Of a stretch of DNA of 64,000 nucleotides, positions 27,601 through 32,882 are shown piece by piece. The stretch is from UBA11403 sp963784615 (GTDB taxonomy: Bacteria; Pseudomonadota; Gammaproteobacteria; Legionellales; Legionellaceae), in the NCBI GenBank assembly GCA_963784615.1, contig CAWASG010000001.1, forward strand, positions 558,001 through 622,000. Reading direction: 5' to 3'. Position numbers and translations under genes: made by a program. Each line of letters begins with the position of its first letter. The first letter of the stretch is position 1. Under the pieces are notes generated by a model that saw only the letters and a list, made by a program, of their open reading frames with translations, had not been told where the DNA came from and searched no databases.

Positions 27601-28153
27601 TGGCTTGAATTACGCCGGTGTTTTTCACGCCATTACCAACAAGCCCCGCCAAACCGCCTTCTTGAACGGTGATGGTACCGTGATTAATTACTGACCCATT
27701 GGTGAATCGGGAATCAGGAGAAAAACGATATCGTCCGGCAAGAAAGTCTTCATTGGTGATATTTGACGTGGTCGCTAGCAAGCCCCCTACGTTGACTTGG
27801 GCTGTAGGGCCGAAAACTATACCGGCTGGGTTGATGAGCCAAACTTGACCATTGGCTTGTAAATTACCGAAAATGGATGATGCACCATTCATGGCATTGA
27901 CGCGGTTTAATGAAATAGAGGACGCGCTCGGTTGAACGAATCGAGTGGTTTCACCTTGTTGAATATTGAAGGTTTGCCAGTCGATAATGGCTTTGTCTGT
28001 GGTTTGATTCACTTGCAGGGTTGTGCTGTTCGGAGTAGAGATCGTTGCATTTCCGCCGGACACAACACCACCGGTTGGGTTCGCGTAGGCGGCGACCCAA
28101 AACAAATTACAAAAAATCATAATGTAAACTTTTGCCTTTTTATATTTCACCAT
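18677..28153 (-). CDS. Giant two-partner-secretion exoprotein (TpsA, filamentous hemagglutinin family)
   Basis: A 3158-residue protein expected to reach the cell surface through the TpsB pore encoded at 31052. The signal peptide (about 1-25) ends AAYA before NPTGG. The TPS domain follows (about 26-270) with the hallmark NPAGIVFG at 108-115. The next part is a beta-helix stem with autotransporter-type beta-strand repeats (STYTGPTTISSGTLSY). Residues 1365-2860 are nine 166-residue units, each holding two YDG-type domains (VNRVYDATAAATVTLGSN and VNRIYDATTNATVNLSDN). Then come a Pro-rich hinge (APVPPTPIPAPPA) and a C-terminal region without an obvious anchor. It is probably an adhesin or biofilm/host-contact filament. 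Skp-like and secreted-protein genes lie divergently upstream. Confidence 0.9.
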   Translation of the reverse strand: MVKYKKAKVYIMIFCNLFWVAAYANPTGGVVSGGNATISTPNSTTLQVNQTTDKAIIDWQTFNIQQGETTRFVQPSASSISLNRVNAMNGASSIFGNLQANGQVWLINPAGIVFGPTAQVNVGGLLATTSNITNEDFLAGRYRFSPDSRFTNGSVINHGTITVQEGGLAGLVGNGVKNTGVIQARLGTVLLGGAQAYTLDFDGDQLINFVIQKGPSGTAVDENNKPMDAAVTNTGVASVRAGLVTTANARSIVERSINMAGLKEANHVSMRGGRIILAAGNGNVKVSGKLYAPRGKISVRGQSVAVNNAKISTSGRNSGGLISIIGDKALTIDGSVITANSKNKGGSISLLGQGNIAITNTTIAANGELGGGQVLVGGNWQGKGPEVNAINTYVDPNTSISADALTNGNGGKIVVWGNDTTSAYGHLSAKGGLLGGNGGAIETSGQYLNVNGIQVSTYAPQGITGIWLLDPTDITIDATLAATLSSQLASSNVIQIATNNITVNSPTKLSWSAATSLTLTAGNSISINSEIEMLNSGALLILNAAGSVSQSSSGFITGTGGLTQSGSGTVTLSLGNSYFGPTTVNSGTLTLSGLGTIPNSSAINIYDNAILNLDNSSAGSNSNRIGDTAPITMKAGTLNFINSSASGPMSETIGQLNLNSGESAINVTVSPSYSSQLIFSGISRSAGGTILFNSTGRLGATAPAAGVANINFTAPPDTSTPTSLGAVGLNTSLYNKRVIPYAFAYTATASDGYGAVTYNTSLVDNTANSWGVRPLRAEEMRPILSAEWADNVYFNSPVTLPASIYDWSVNSIQFWNDNTLDLNNRRLNVFSGAVTGTVGTTTLTNGTIAFVSSGGSVIEGFFHVKSGVNMNLNTDITGNGGVTFSSSAVTTGSASTYTLGFTPTYSGSTNINSAVVQYGLSKTLPTGSPIVLSPNLGSTLNLNGSASIYSLSGGGPLGGGVNLGSGTLTVSNATGQSYGGIISGTGGITLTGNQTLTGSSTYTGPTTISSGTLSYSTIASVNGGNSALGAPTTGANGTINIGATGVLKFIGSADQFSDRIINLTGSGATLDASGTNGAVLNLTGGVTGNANDLVITGSGIGLEYGAIATTTGKLDKNGTGSWGFFGTNTNTYTGMTSINSGFIQINTAANLGNYSSVNFNGGKLTLYHTEPTWAPSQPVTYGPNALSITPFLIGSISKTYDGTTAATLSAGNYSTSGATGADIVTLTSTSATYDNKDVVTDGNVFASGLSISVSSYVDYIVHGYKLSSPIASGFIGTISPANLSVSGLTANNKVYDSTTVAGLSGTAAVSPLLTDVVNLDGTGVGAFADKNVANGKAVTVTGYSISGADSGNYVLTQPAGLTANITPYQLTVSATGVNRVYDATAAATVTLGSNPFGDALTQSYTSASFADKNVANGKTVSVTGIGITGADAGNYTLQNTTASTTANITPFALTIAAAGVNRIYDATTNATVNLSDNRFTNDVFSDSYTGASFADKNVANGKAVSVTGINIAGTDAGNYTFNNTAATTANITPYQLTVSATGVNRVYDATAAATVTLGSNPFGDALTQSYTSASFADKNVANGKTVSVTGIGITGADAGNYTLQNTTASTTANITPFALTIAAAGVNRIYDATTNATVNLSDNRFTNDVFSDSYTGASFADKNVANGKAVSVTGINIAGTDAGNYTFNNTAATTANITPYQLTVSATGVNRVYDATAAATVTLGSNPFGDALTQSYTSASFADKNVANGKTVSVTGIGITGADAGNYTLQNTTASTTANITPFALTIAAAGVNRIYDATTNATVNLSDNRFTNDVFSDSYTGASFADKNVANGKAVSVTGINIAGTDAGNYTFNNTAATTANITPYQLTVSATGVNRVYDATAAATVTLGSNPFGDALTQSYTSASFADKNVANGKTVSVTGIGITGADAGNYTLQNTTASTTANITPFALTIAAAGVNRIYDATTNATVNLSDNRFTNDVFSDSYTGASFADKNVANGKAVSVTGINIAGTDAGNYTFNNTAATTANITPYQLTVSATGVNRVYDATAAATVTLGSNPFGDALTQSYASASFADKNVANGKTVSVTGIGITGADAGNYTLQNTTASTTANITPFALTIAAAGVNRIYDATTNATVNLSDNRFTNDVFSDSYTGASFADKNVANGKAVSVTGINIAGTDAGNYTFNNTAATTANITPYQLTVSATGVNRVYDATAAATVTLGSNPFGDALTQSYTSASFADKNVANGKTVSVTGIGITGADAGNYTLQNTTASTTANITPFALTIAAAGVNRIYDATTNATVNLSDNRFTNDVFSDSYTGASFADKNVANGKAVSVTGINIAGTDAGNYTFNNTAATTANITPYQLTVSATGVNRVYDATAAATVTLGSNPFGDALTQSYTSASFADKNVANGKTVSVTGIGITGADAGNYTLQNTTASTTANITPFALTIAAAGVNRIYDATTNATVNLSDNRFTNDVFSDSYTGASFADKNVANGKAVSVTGINIAGTDAGNYTFNNTAATTANITPYQLTVSATGVNRVYDATAAATVTLGSNPFGDALTQSYTSASFADKNVANGKTVSVTGIGITGADAGNYTLQNTTASTTANITPFALTIAAAGVNRIYDATTNATVNLSDNRFTNDVFSDSYTGASFADKNVANGKAVSVTGINIAGTDAGNYTFNNTAATTANITPYQLTVSATGVNRVYDATAAATVTLGSNPFGDALTQSYTSASFADKNVANGKTVSVTGIGITGADAGNYTLQNTTASTTANITPFALTIAAAGVNRIYDATTNATVNLSDNRFTNDVFSDSYTGASFADKNVANGKAVSVTGINIAGTDAGNYTFNNTAATTADITPAILTSLGIAANNKIFDANTSATLNLTSVILNGVLFTDSVGISSSGYAANFTSPAVGTNIPVTVTNLGLTGSAAGNYTLTQPTYVTGGILAAPVPPTPIPAPPANTVIAIANSGLFPAAAFGQLVGPNLVFYSNTQPIGTNASPTTLEVDNQSTGKTLDVTSLDNNLFFTYGSAQSLNNNLSVNNSSDLGRISGDFGVGSSNLLFPLVNGAGGNQITIDSGIDVVGNFGSLDSVFLGDGVHLVIDYKNINKSIFATDSVNTDPVSIDRHSTVDDWGIKLNGIPGLLPKSFGFILSRSH
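19570..24060 (-). repeat. Nine tandem 498-bp units inside tpsA
   Basis: The period is exactly 498 bases (166 codons), seen from identical landmarks at 20063, 20561, 21059, 21557, 22055, 22553, 23051 and 23549. Copies differ at only a handful of single bases (for example near 21624, 21949, 22621 and 23239, and CTTATCG versus CTTGTCG). Such identity means recent expansion or ongoing homogenisation. The repeat keeps frame, so copy number can change without breaking the gene. Assembly collapse here is likely with short reads. Confidence 0.95.
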
Positions 28154-28240
28154 TTTTTATCTCTGTGGAATGGCATGTGCCATTTGCTTCCTTATCAAGA
28201 TCATCCTGATGGTCTTTGTGATTCCTTGCATCTATGTAAT

Positions 28241-28303
28241 ATTATAGTACATATAAATTTTTCCGCGATGTTTTTGAAGATAATTTATGCAAATAATTTG
28301 CAT
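28241..28303 (-). promoter_or_regulatory. Candidate tpsA promoter and upstream palindrome
   Basis: On the minus strand TATAAT occupies 28246-28241, about 90 bases before the tpsA start; no good -35 box is seen. Upstream of it, 28287-28303 is the palindrome ATGCAAAT-A-ATTTGCAT (8-base arms). Its place suits an activator or repressor site. The function is inferred from position only. Confidence 0.4.
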
Positions 28304-28349
28304 GTTAAACGGCGTTCGTAACTCCCCAGGTACGCACTCCCAATAAACC

Positions 28350-28554
28350 TCACAATTTGTGCACTGATCTACCAGGCATCGTTGCGAGCAGGCCAGTACC
28401 TTCGGTACAAACAGCCAACATGAACTTGCAGGTCGCGTCGTTGCGAGGCACGAAGCAATCCAGGGCTCGACGCTTTGTTCTCTGGATTGCTTCGTACCTC
28501 GCAACGACGCCTGATACAACATTGCACAAATTGTGAAATTCATTGGGCGCGGAT
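28350..28554. repeat. Family-A repeat, copy A2, with long flanks
   Basis: The core arms lie at 28436-28509. The left flank carries GCGAGCAGGCCAGTACCTTC, including the mini-hairpin GTACCTTCGGTAC, and AACTTGCAGGTCG. The right flank is CTGATACAACATTGCACAAA then TTGTGAAATTCATTGGG. The opening CACAATTTGTGC on the left mirrors the right end, so the whole 200-base block is a larger imperfect inverted repeat. Confidence 0.85.
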
Positions 28555-28579
28555 GGCGAAACGATGACTGAGACCGAAT
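28555..28579 (+). repeat. 25-bp direct repeat flanking the exoprotein gene (right copy)
   Basis: This matches 18642-18666 at 24 of 25 bases in the same orientation. It lies immediately beyond the family-A element upstream of tpsA. Confidence 0.8.
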
Positions 28580-28696
28580 TTTCCACATGCTCTAGCATTT
28601 TTTAAAACTCTATCTATACTTACCTATGAGTCTTGTTGAATAACCGTTATCTCATCTTCATTGAGTAACGAACTAACTTATGTATAGGAGAAAAAA

Positions 28697-29200
28697 ATGA
28701 AAAAAATCATACGGATCATGACGATTCCTTTCGTGATGTTGTTATTATCTCAGCAAGCATGGTCAGCAGATGCTGGCGTTGTTGGATTTGTGAATATTAA
28801 TGAATTGTTCACCAACTCGGCTTATGTCAAAAAAGCAAATAAGGAATTGCAAGATAATGTGAAAAAGATGGACGCGTCGATAAAAAAGGATCAGGCCGCC
28901 CTGCAAGAGAAAATCAATCAATATCAAACAATGAAAAATGAATCGAAAAAGAAAAACATGGTAAAAGAAATCACGGCAGAACAAGCTCGCTTGGCTAAGT
29001 TAACTCAGGAATATCAAGGTAAAGTACAAGCGGAGCAAAATAAAGGAATGGAAAAGTTCTCGGAACTCGTGAGAGTAGCTACAGAAAAAGTAGCGAAGTC
29101 AAAAGATATCCATCATGTGTTAAATAGCAATGCGCTTGTTTATACAGATGAGGCTTGGGTCGATTTAACAAAAGATGTTGCTACAGAAATGGAGAAATAA
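28697..29200 (+). CDS. OmpH/Skp-family periplasmic chaperone-like protein
   Basis: TAGGAG precedes the ATG. A signal peptide (about 1-23, ending QQAWS-A) exports a 145-residue mature protein. It has the Skp layout: a short beta start (VGFVNINELF) then a long Lys/Glu/Gln-rich coiled coil (about 45-120) forming the tentacle arms, then a return strand region (VLNSNALVYTDEAWVDLT). Skp/OmpH proteins hold unfolded outer-membrane proteins in the periplasm. Canonical skp lies between bamA and lpxD, which are absent here, so this is probably an extra copy. Its place in the TPS locus suggests it protects the unfolded exoprotein or TpsB in transit; that is inference. Confidence 0.82.
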   Translation: MKKIIRIMTIPFVMLLLSQQAWSADAGVVGFVNINELFTNSAYVKKANKELQDNVKKMDASIKKDQAALQEKINQYQTMKNESKKKNMVKEITAEQARLAKLTQEYQGKVQAEQNKGMEKFSELVRVATEKVAKSKDIHHVLNSNALVYTDEAWVDLTKDVATEMEK

Positions 29201-29204
29201 TAAC

Positions 29205-29867
29205 GTGTTAAATAAAGCAATCTGCTTTTTCAGCTTACAACTGATTGCTTCACCTTTATTAGCTGGCTCGTTTGGGCCAGCTGATATACAAGCTGCAGTT
29301 CCTTTATGCCAGACGCTTGATGAAGTCGGCTGCAATTCCAATGAGCAACAACCTGTTTATATTAAGGCACCGGAAACTGGCTTACATGCATGGTTGCACA
29401 ACCCTATTGAATCATTGGTGGAACCTATTGTTATACCGACCGTTGCAAGGAACATCGTCAGTCAACCGGTTGAGTCAGAGAACGATGAACCGCAAATGAT
29501 CGAACTTGGGTATATCTCACCAGAGGAACACAGGATACGATGTGCCAAGATTCACGCGGAAAAAGCCGTTCTTGACAATGAGGATCGCTATGCGGTTAAT
29601 TATGATGGCAATCAACTCATCTATTTTGGATTTTCGTTAAAAAATACCATTCAGGAGCAGCCGTCTCGTCATGCTTCACTGCCATTGAAGCAAATGGGAC
29701 ATTATCTGTTAACCTCTGCTGAGCCGGGCTTCCCTCAACGTTTAAAGGCATTGAATGATATCAAATCTTGTATTTTAGACCATGTTATGGTCAATCATGA
29801 AACACTGGTTGAAGCTAATCATTTTTCCATGAAGAACAATCATATTATATTGGATAATAAATCTTGA
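29205..29867 (+). CDS. Unknown secreted protein in the TPS locus, 220 residues
   Basis: I chose the GTG at 29205, four bases after the Skp-like stop, with GGAGA 9 bases upstream. This gives a clean signal peptide (MLNKAICFFSLQLIASPLLAG). The upstream frame start at 29175 lies inside the previous gene and would spoil it. The mature protein has cysteines (PLCQTLDEVGC, RCAKI, KSCIL) and no recognised domain. The near-zero spacing implies co-translation with the Skp-like chaperone. A role in exporting or anchoring the exoprotein is plausible but not shown. Confidence 0.65.
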   Translation: MLNKAICFFSLQLIASPLLAGSFGPADIQAAVPLCQTLDEVGCNSNEQQPVYIKAPETGLHAWLHNPIESLVEPIVIPTVARNIVSQPVESENDEPQMIELGYISPEEHRIRCAKIHAEKAVLDNEDRYAVNYDGNQLIYFGFSLKNTIQEQPSRHASLPLKQMGHYLLTSAEPGFPQRLKALNDIKSCILDHVMVNHETLVEANHFSMKNNHIILDNKS

Positions 29868-29868
29868 T

Positions 29869-30546
29869 CTACCCTCATCCGCCCTGTCGGGCACCTTCTC
29901 CCATCAATGGGAGAAGGCGCTCATCCGTTACTTCAGTGGTGCGCTGGAGGTTTTATTTTTCTTTTAAAAACAATAACTGCATCTTGGGTATCAAATCTTA
30001 ATATCCGTTGCTATTGTACATCTTATTCCTTCTATGAAATTATGACCTACCCTCATCCGCCCTCGGGCACCTTCTCCCATCAATGGGAGAAGGCGCTCAT
30101 CCGTTGCTTCAGTGGTGCGCTGGGAGTTTTATTTTTCTTTTAAAAACAATAACTGCATCTTGGGTATCAAATCTTAATATCCGTTGCTATTGTACATCTT
30201 ATTCCTTCTATGAAATTATGACCTACCCTCATCCGCCCTCGGGCACCTTCTCCCATCAATGGGAGAAGGCGCTCATCCGTTGCTTCAGTGGTGCGCTGGG
30301 AGTTTTATTTTTCTTTTAAAAACAATAACTGCATCTTGGGTATCAAATCTTAATTTCCGTTGCTATTGTACTTCTTATTCCTTCTAAGAAATTATGATCT
30401 ACCCTCATCCGCCCTCGGGCACCTTCTCCCATCAATGGGAGAAGGCGCTCATCCGTTGCTTCAGTGGTGCGCTGGGAGTTTTATTTTTCTTTTAAAAACA
30501 ATAACTGCATCTTGAGTATTAAATCTTAATATCCGTTGCTATTGTA
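29869..30546 (+). repeat. 176-bp intergenic tandem array, four copies
   Basis: Units start at 29869, 30047, 30223 and 30399 (178, 176 and 176 bases apart); the last is cut at about 148 bases. Each begins CTACCCTCATCCGCCCT and carries a perfect 10-bp hairpin CCTTCTCCCA-TCAA-TGGGAGAAGG (29894-29917 in unit 1). A T-rich stretch GTTTTATTTTTCTTTT follows. ORFs of 78 codons across units are repeat read-throughs with no ribosome site. The array fills most of the 800-base gap between the secreted-protein gene and the endonuclease remnant. Confidence 0.9.
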
Positions 30547-30596
30547 AGTCATCTCAACAACCTCTAAGATAATATTCTTGTAAATTATAAACTGAA

Positions 30597-30660
30597 GTAA
30601 CGGATGAGCGCCTTCTCCCATTGATGGGAGAAGGTGCCCGACAGGGCGGATGAGGGTAGG
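30597..30660 (-). repeat. Inverted partial copy of the 176-bp unit
   Basis: AACGGATGAGCGCCTTCTCC through GGCGGATGAGGGTAG is the reverse complement of the first 60 or so bases of the 176-bp unit. It carries the longer CCCTGTCGGGC form found in unit 1. It faces the tandem array and directly precedes the DUF559-type endonuclease remnant. Confidence 0.88.
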
Positions 30661-30666
30661 TTTATT

Positions 30667-30995
30667 ATGAGCATTGCTTTGGCAAGAAAACTTCGTCAAA
30701 CAAGCACACGCCTGAAATAAAGCTTTGGGAGCATTTAAGAAATAACCGTTTTATGGGATTGAAATTTAGGCGCCAGTATCCTGTAGGTCCCTATATTGCA
30801 GATTTTGTTTGTTTAAGTCAGAATTTGATTATCGAGCTGGATGGAGGGCAACATGCCGATCAGCTTGCATATGATGAAGAACGAACAAACTATTTGGAGC
30901 ACTTTGGCTTTAAGATGTTAAGGTTTTGGAATCATGATGTGTTTTTGCGATTTGATGCCGTGTTGGAGCATCTGCGCTTGAATATTGAGATGTAA
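30667..30995 (+). pseudogene. Frameshifted DUF559-type endonuclease gene
   Basis: The DUF559 family has a Vsr-like endonuclease fold. The start at 30667 (MSIALARKLRQTST) is in one frame and hits TAA at 30718. The rest of the family pattern (TPEIKLWEHLRNNRF, then FRRQYPVGPYIADFVC, IIELDGGQHA, LRFWNHDVF) continues in another frame from about 30708 to 30995. Removing two bases from the CACAC run near 30704-30708 would restore one frame of about 108 residues. The active-site-like segment DFVC...ELDGGQH is intact, so the break may be recent, or it may be a sequencing error. An ATG at 30753 could start an 80-residue fragment without the N-terminal helix. Confidence 0.75.
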
Positions 30996-31051
30996 GTCGG
31001 GCACGCTTTCCCATCAATATTAATTCTTATCATTGGCAGGAGCCAGAATAC

Positions 31052-32758
31052 ATGACACGTTTTGTACCTACATCCGCCCAAACTGCAGCAACGCTTTTAT
31101 TTATTGTATCTTTACCTGCATTTGCTGTAGATATTCCTAATATCATCGGGGGGTTTCAAGGCACTGAGGCTGGAATCGTTGGTCGGAATATTATGCGAAG
31201 CCCCACTCGCACCGCTCCTAGTGTTGCTCCTAGCTTTGAAATCGCCAAACCTCAAACGCCAGCCATCTCCGCAGAAGCGGCAAAATATTCTTTTGTATTA
31301 GAAAATATTCATATTGAAGGCAATCACGTGCTTAGCACAGCAACATTGGAAAAAATATTTAAACCGTATTTTCACAAAAAAATTACTGTGGCCAAACTCC
31401 AAGGTCTTGTGAATGACATCACGACTCAATATCAAGAAGCGGGTTATTTTCTCTCTAAAGCCTTTTTACCGCCTCAAGAAATTGCCAATGGTGTGGTTAA
31501 AATTACAGTGGTTGAGGGCTATATTAGCCAAATTAAAATTCAAGGGTTAAAACGGGACCAATTGATTCAGTTTGCAAACCAATTTGGTGATAAAATTAAA
31601 GCGGATAAACCCATTCGATTAAAGACACTTGAGCGTTATCTTTTAATTCTCAATGATGTCTCTGGCTTTAACGTTAAATCGGTCATCGAGCCTGACCCAA
31701 CAACACCACTAGGATCAAAATTAACACTTGCAACAGAACTGAAAACGCTCGAAGCAACTGCAACGCAGGATAATTACCAAACACCCTATTTAGGTCCGGA
31801 TGAAACAGGTATTAATGCCTCATTAAATTCAGTGCTCACCGCGGGAGGCTCACTTCACGCGCGCGCTCTGCTAGCTGATACCGATCACAAGTTATCCTAT
31901 TATGAATTAAGACACAGTCAGGCCATAGGTGGTGAAGGCCTATTGTTCTCTGTTGATGGTTATGAGACAAAAACGAACCCGCAGTTTATTTTAGCGCCAT
32001 TACTTATCTTTGGTGTAAGTAAGGATATTAATACTTCGCTTTCCTACCCGCTTATTCGTTCTCGAGAACGAAATTTGACCGTTCAAGCACAATATGATTA
32101 CATGACTAATAGCTCAACCGCGCTCGGTCAAGAGATGTTTTTTGACCGTGTCCAAGATGTCACACTTTCTAGTACATACAGCGATGTACTTTGGAAAGGT
32201 GAAGACAGCCTCACATTGGCTATTGATCAGGGTGTGAGCAACCTTGGGCATCACGAGTTTCATTCACGCTTCAACGCCAAGGGCGATTTTTTCAAACTCA
32301 CGGGTTATGCATCAAGAACGCAATATTTAAACGATCGGTTTTCATTATATGGTTTAATCACTGCACAATATGCCAATCATATACTCCCCTCTTCTGAAAC
32401 ATTCACTTTCGGGGGTCCTTTTCTGGGGCGCGGGTATGATTGGTCACAATTTACAGGTGATGAAGGCGTTGCTGGTAAAGCCGAGTTTCGCGTGAATATG
32501 AACCATAACCTCCCCTTTTTAAAGCAAATACAATATTATACTTTTTATGATGCGGGCTTAATATCCAGCCATATCCCCCTGATTACGCGCGTCCACGGCT
32601 CATCCACTGGGTTTGGGTTTAGATCCTCTATCATCAATCACCTTAATGCCGAAGCATTTGTCGGAAAACCGCTAACTACGCCTAATGCAAGCCAGGTTGT
32701 TAAAGGAAAATCGGGACATGCTTTTTTGGGATTTTTTCAAGTGACTGCTTATTTGTAA
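31052..32758 (+). CDS. Two-partner secretion outer-membrane transporter TpsB (ShlB/FhaC family)
   Basis: An Omp85-superfamily pore that secretes the TpsA partner across the outer membrane. GGCAGGAG precedes the ATG. A signal peptide (about 1-25) ends PAFA before VDIPN. A POTRA segment begins near 80 (FVLENIHIEGNHVLS) and contains the TpsB-type QEAGYFLSKAFLPPQ and VVEGYISQIKIQG. The remainder is a 16-strand-type barrel with the family signature FLGRGYDW and a C-terminal strand ending in aromatic/Leu residues (GFFQVTAYL). The 568 residues are typical. tpsA lies on the other strand 3 kb away, with the chaperone, a secreted protein and the repeat array between them. Confidence 0.92.
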   Translation: MTRFVPTSAQTAATLLFIVSLPAFAVDIPNIIGGFQGTEAGIVGRNIMRSPTRTAPSVAPSFEIAKPQTPAISAEAAKYSFVLENIHIEGNHVLSTATLEKIFKPYFHKKITVAKLQGLVNDITTQYQEAGYFLSKAFLPPQEIANGVVKITVVEGYISQIKIQGLKRDQLIQFANQFGDKIKADKPIRLKTLERYLLILNDVSGFNVKSVIEPDPTTPLGSKLTLATELKTLEATATQDNYQTPYLGPDETGINASLNSVLTAGGSLHARALLADTDHKLSYYELRHSQAIGGEGLLFSVDGYETKTNPQFILAPLLIFGVSKDINTSLSYPLIRSRERNLTVQAQYDYMTNSSTALGQEMFFDRVQDVTLSSTYSDVLWKGEDSLTLAIDQGVSNLGHHEFHSRFNAKGDFFKLTGYASRTQYLNDRFSLYGLITAQYANHILPSSETFTFGGPFLGRGYDWSQFTGDEGVAGKAEFRVNMNHNLPFLKQIQYYTFYDAGLISSHIPLITRVHGSSTGFGFRSSIINHLNAEAFVGKPLTTPNASQVVKGKSGHAFLGFFQVTAYL

Positions 32759-32820
32759 CGAAGCAATCTTGTTGCAACGTAATTTTTTAGCAAGATAGCT
32801 ACATCTATGCACGGATCTAC

Positions 32821-32848
32821 TGTAAATCCGTATAAATTACTGTATACT
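32821..32848 (+). promoter_or_regulatory. Candidate promoter of the EF-G gene
   Basis: TATACT (32843-32848) is a good -10 box 35 bases before the start codon. TGTAAA (32821-32826) is a weak -35 with 16-base spacing. AAGAG serves as ribosome site before the ATG at 32883. Confidence 0.45.
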
Positions 32849-32882
32849 ATGCGACTATTATTAATTAATTTATAAGAGTGCT

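Larger units (their letters stand above)
28154..28696. other. Intergenic region between tpsA and the Skp-like gene
   Basis: This divergent 543-base region holds the tpsA promoter side (28154-28310), a family-A element with long flanks (28319-28554), the right copy of the 25-base direct repeat (28555-28579), and about 115 bases leading to the Skp-like gene. Coding ORFs that cross it are read-throughs of the family-A palindrome and are not called. Confidence 0.6.

Noticed and set aside
28232..28598. Two minus-strand ORFs of 82 and 118 codons upstream of tpsA
   Set aside because: They span a family-A repeat and its flanks, and their products match other read-throughs of the same repeat.
29907..30319. 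Overlapping 78-codon ORFs in the 176-bp array
   Set aside because: They simply repeat with the array and start inside the hairpin; no ribosome site and no family pattern.
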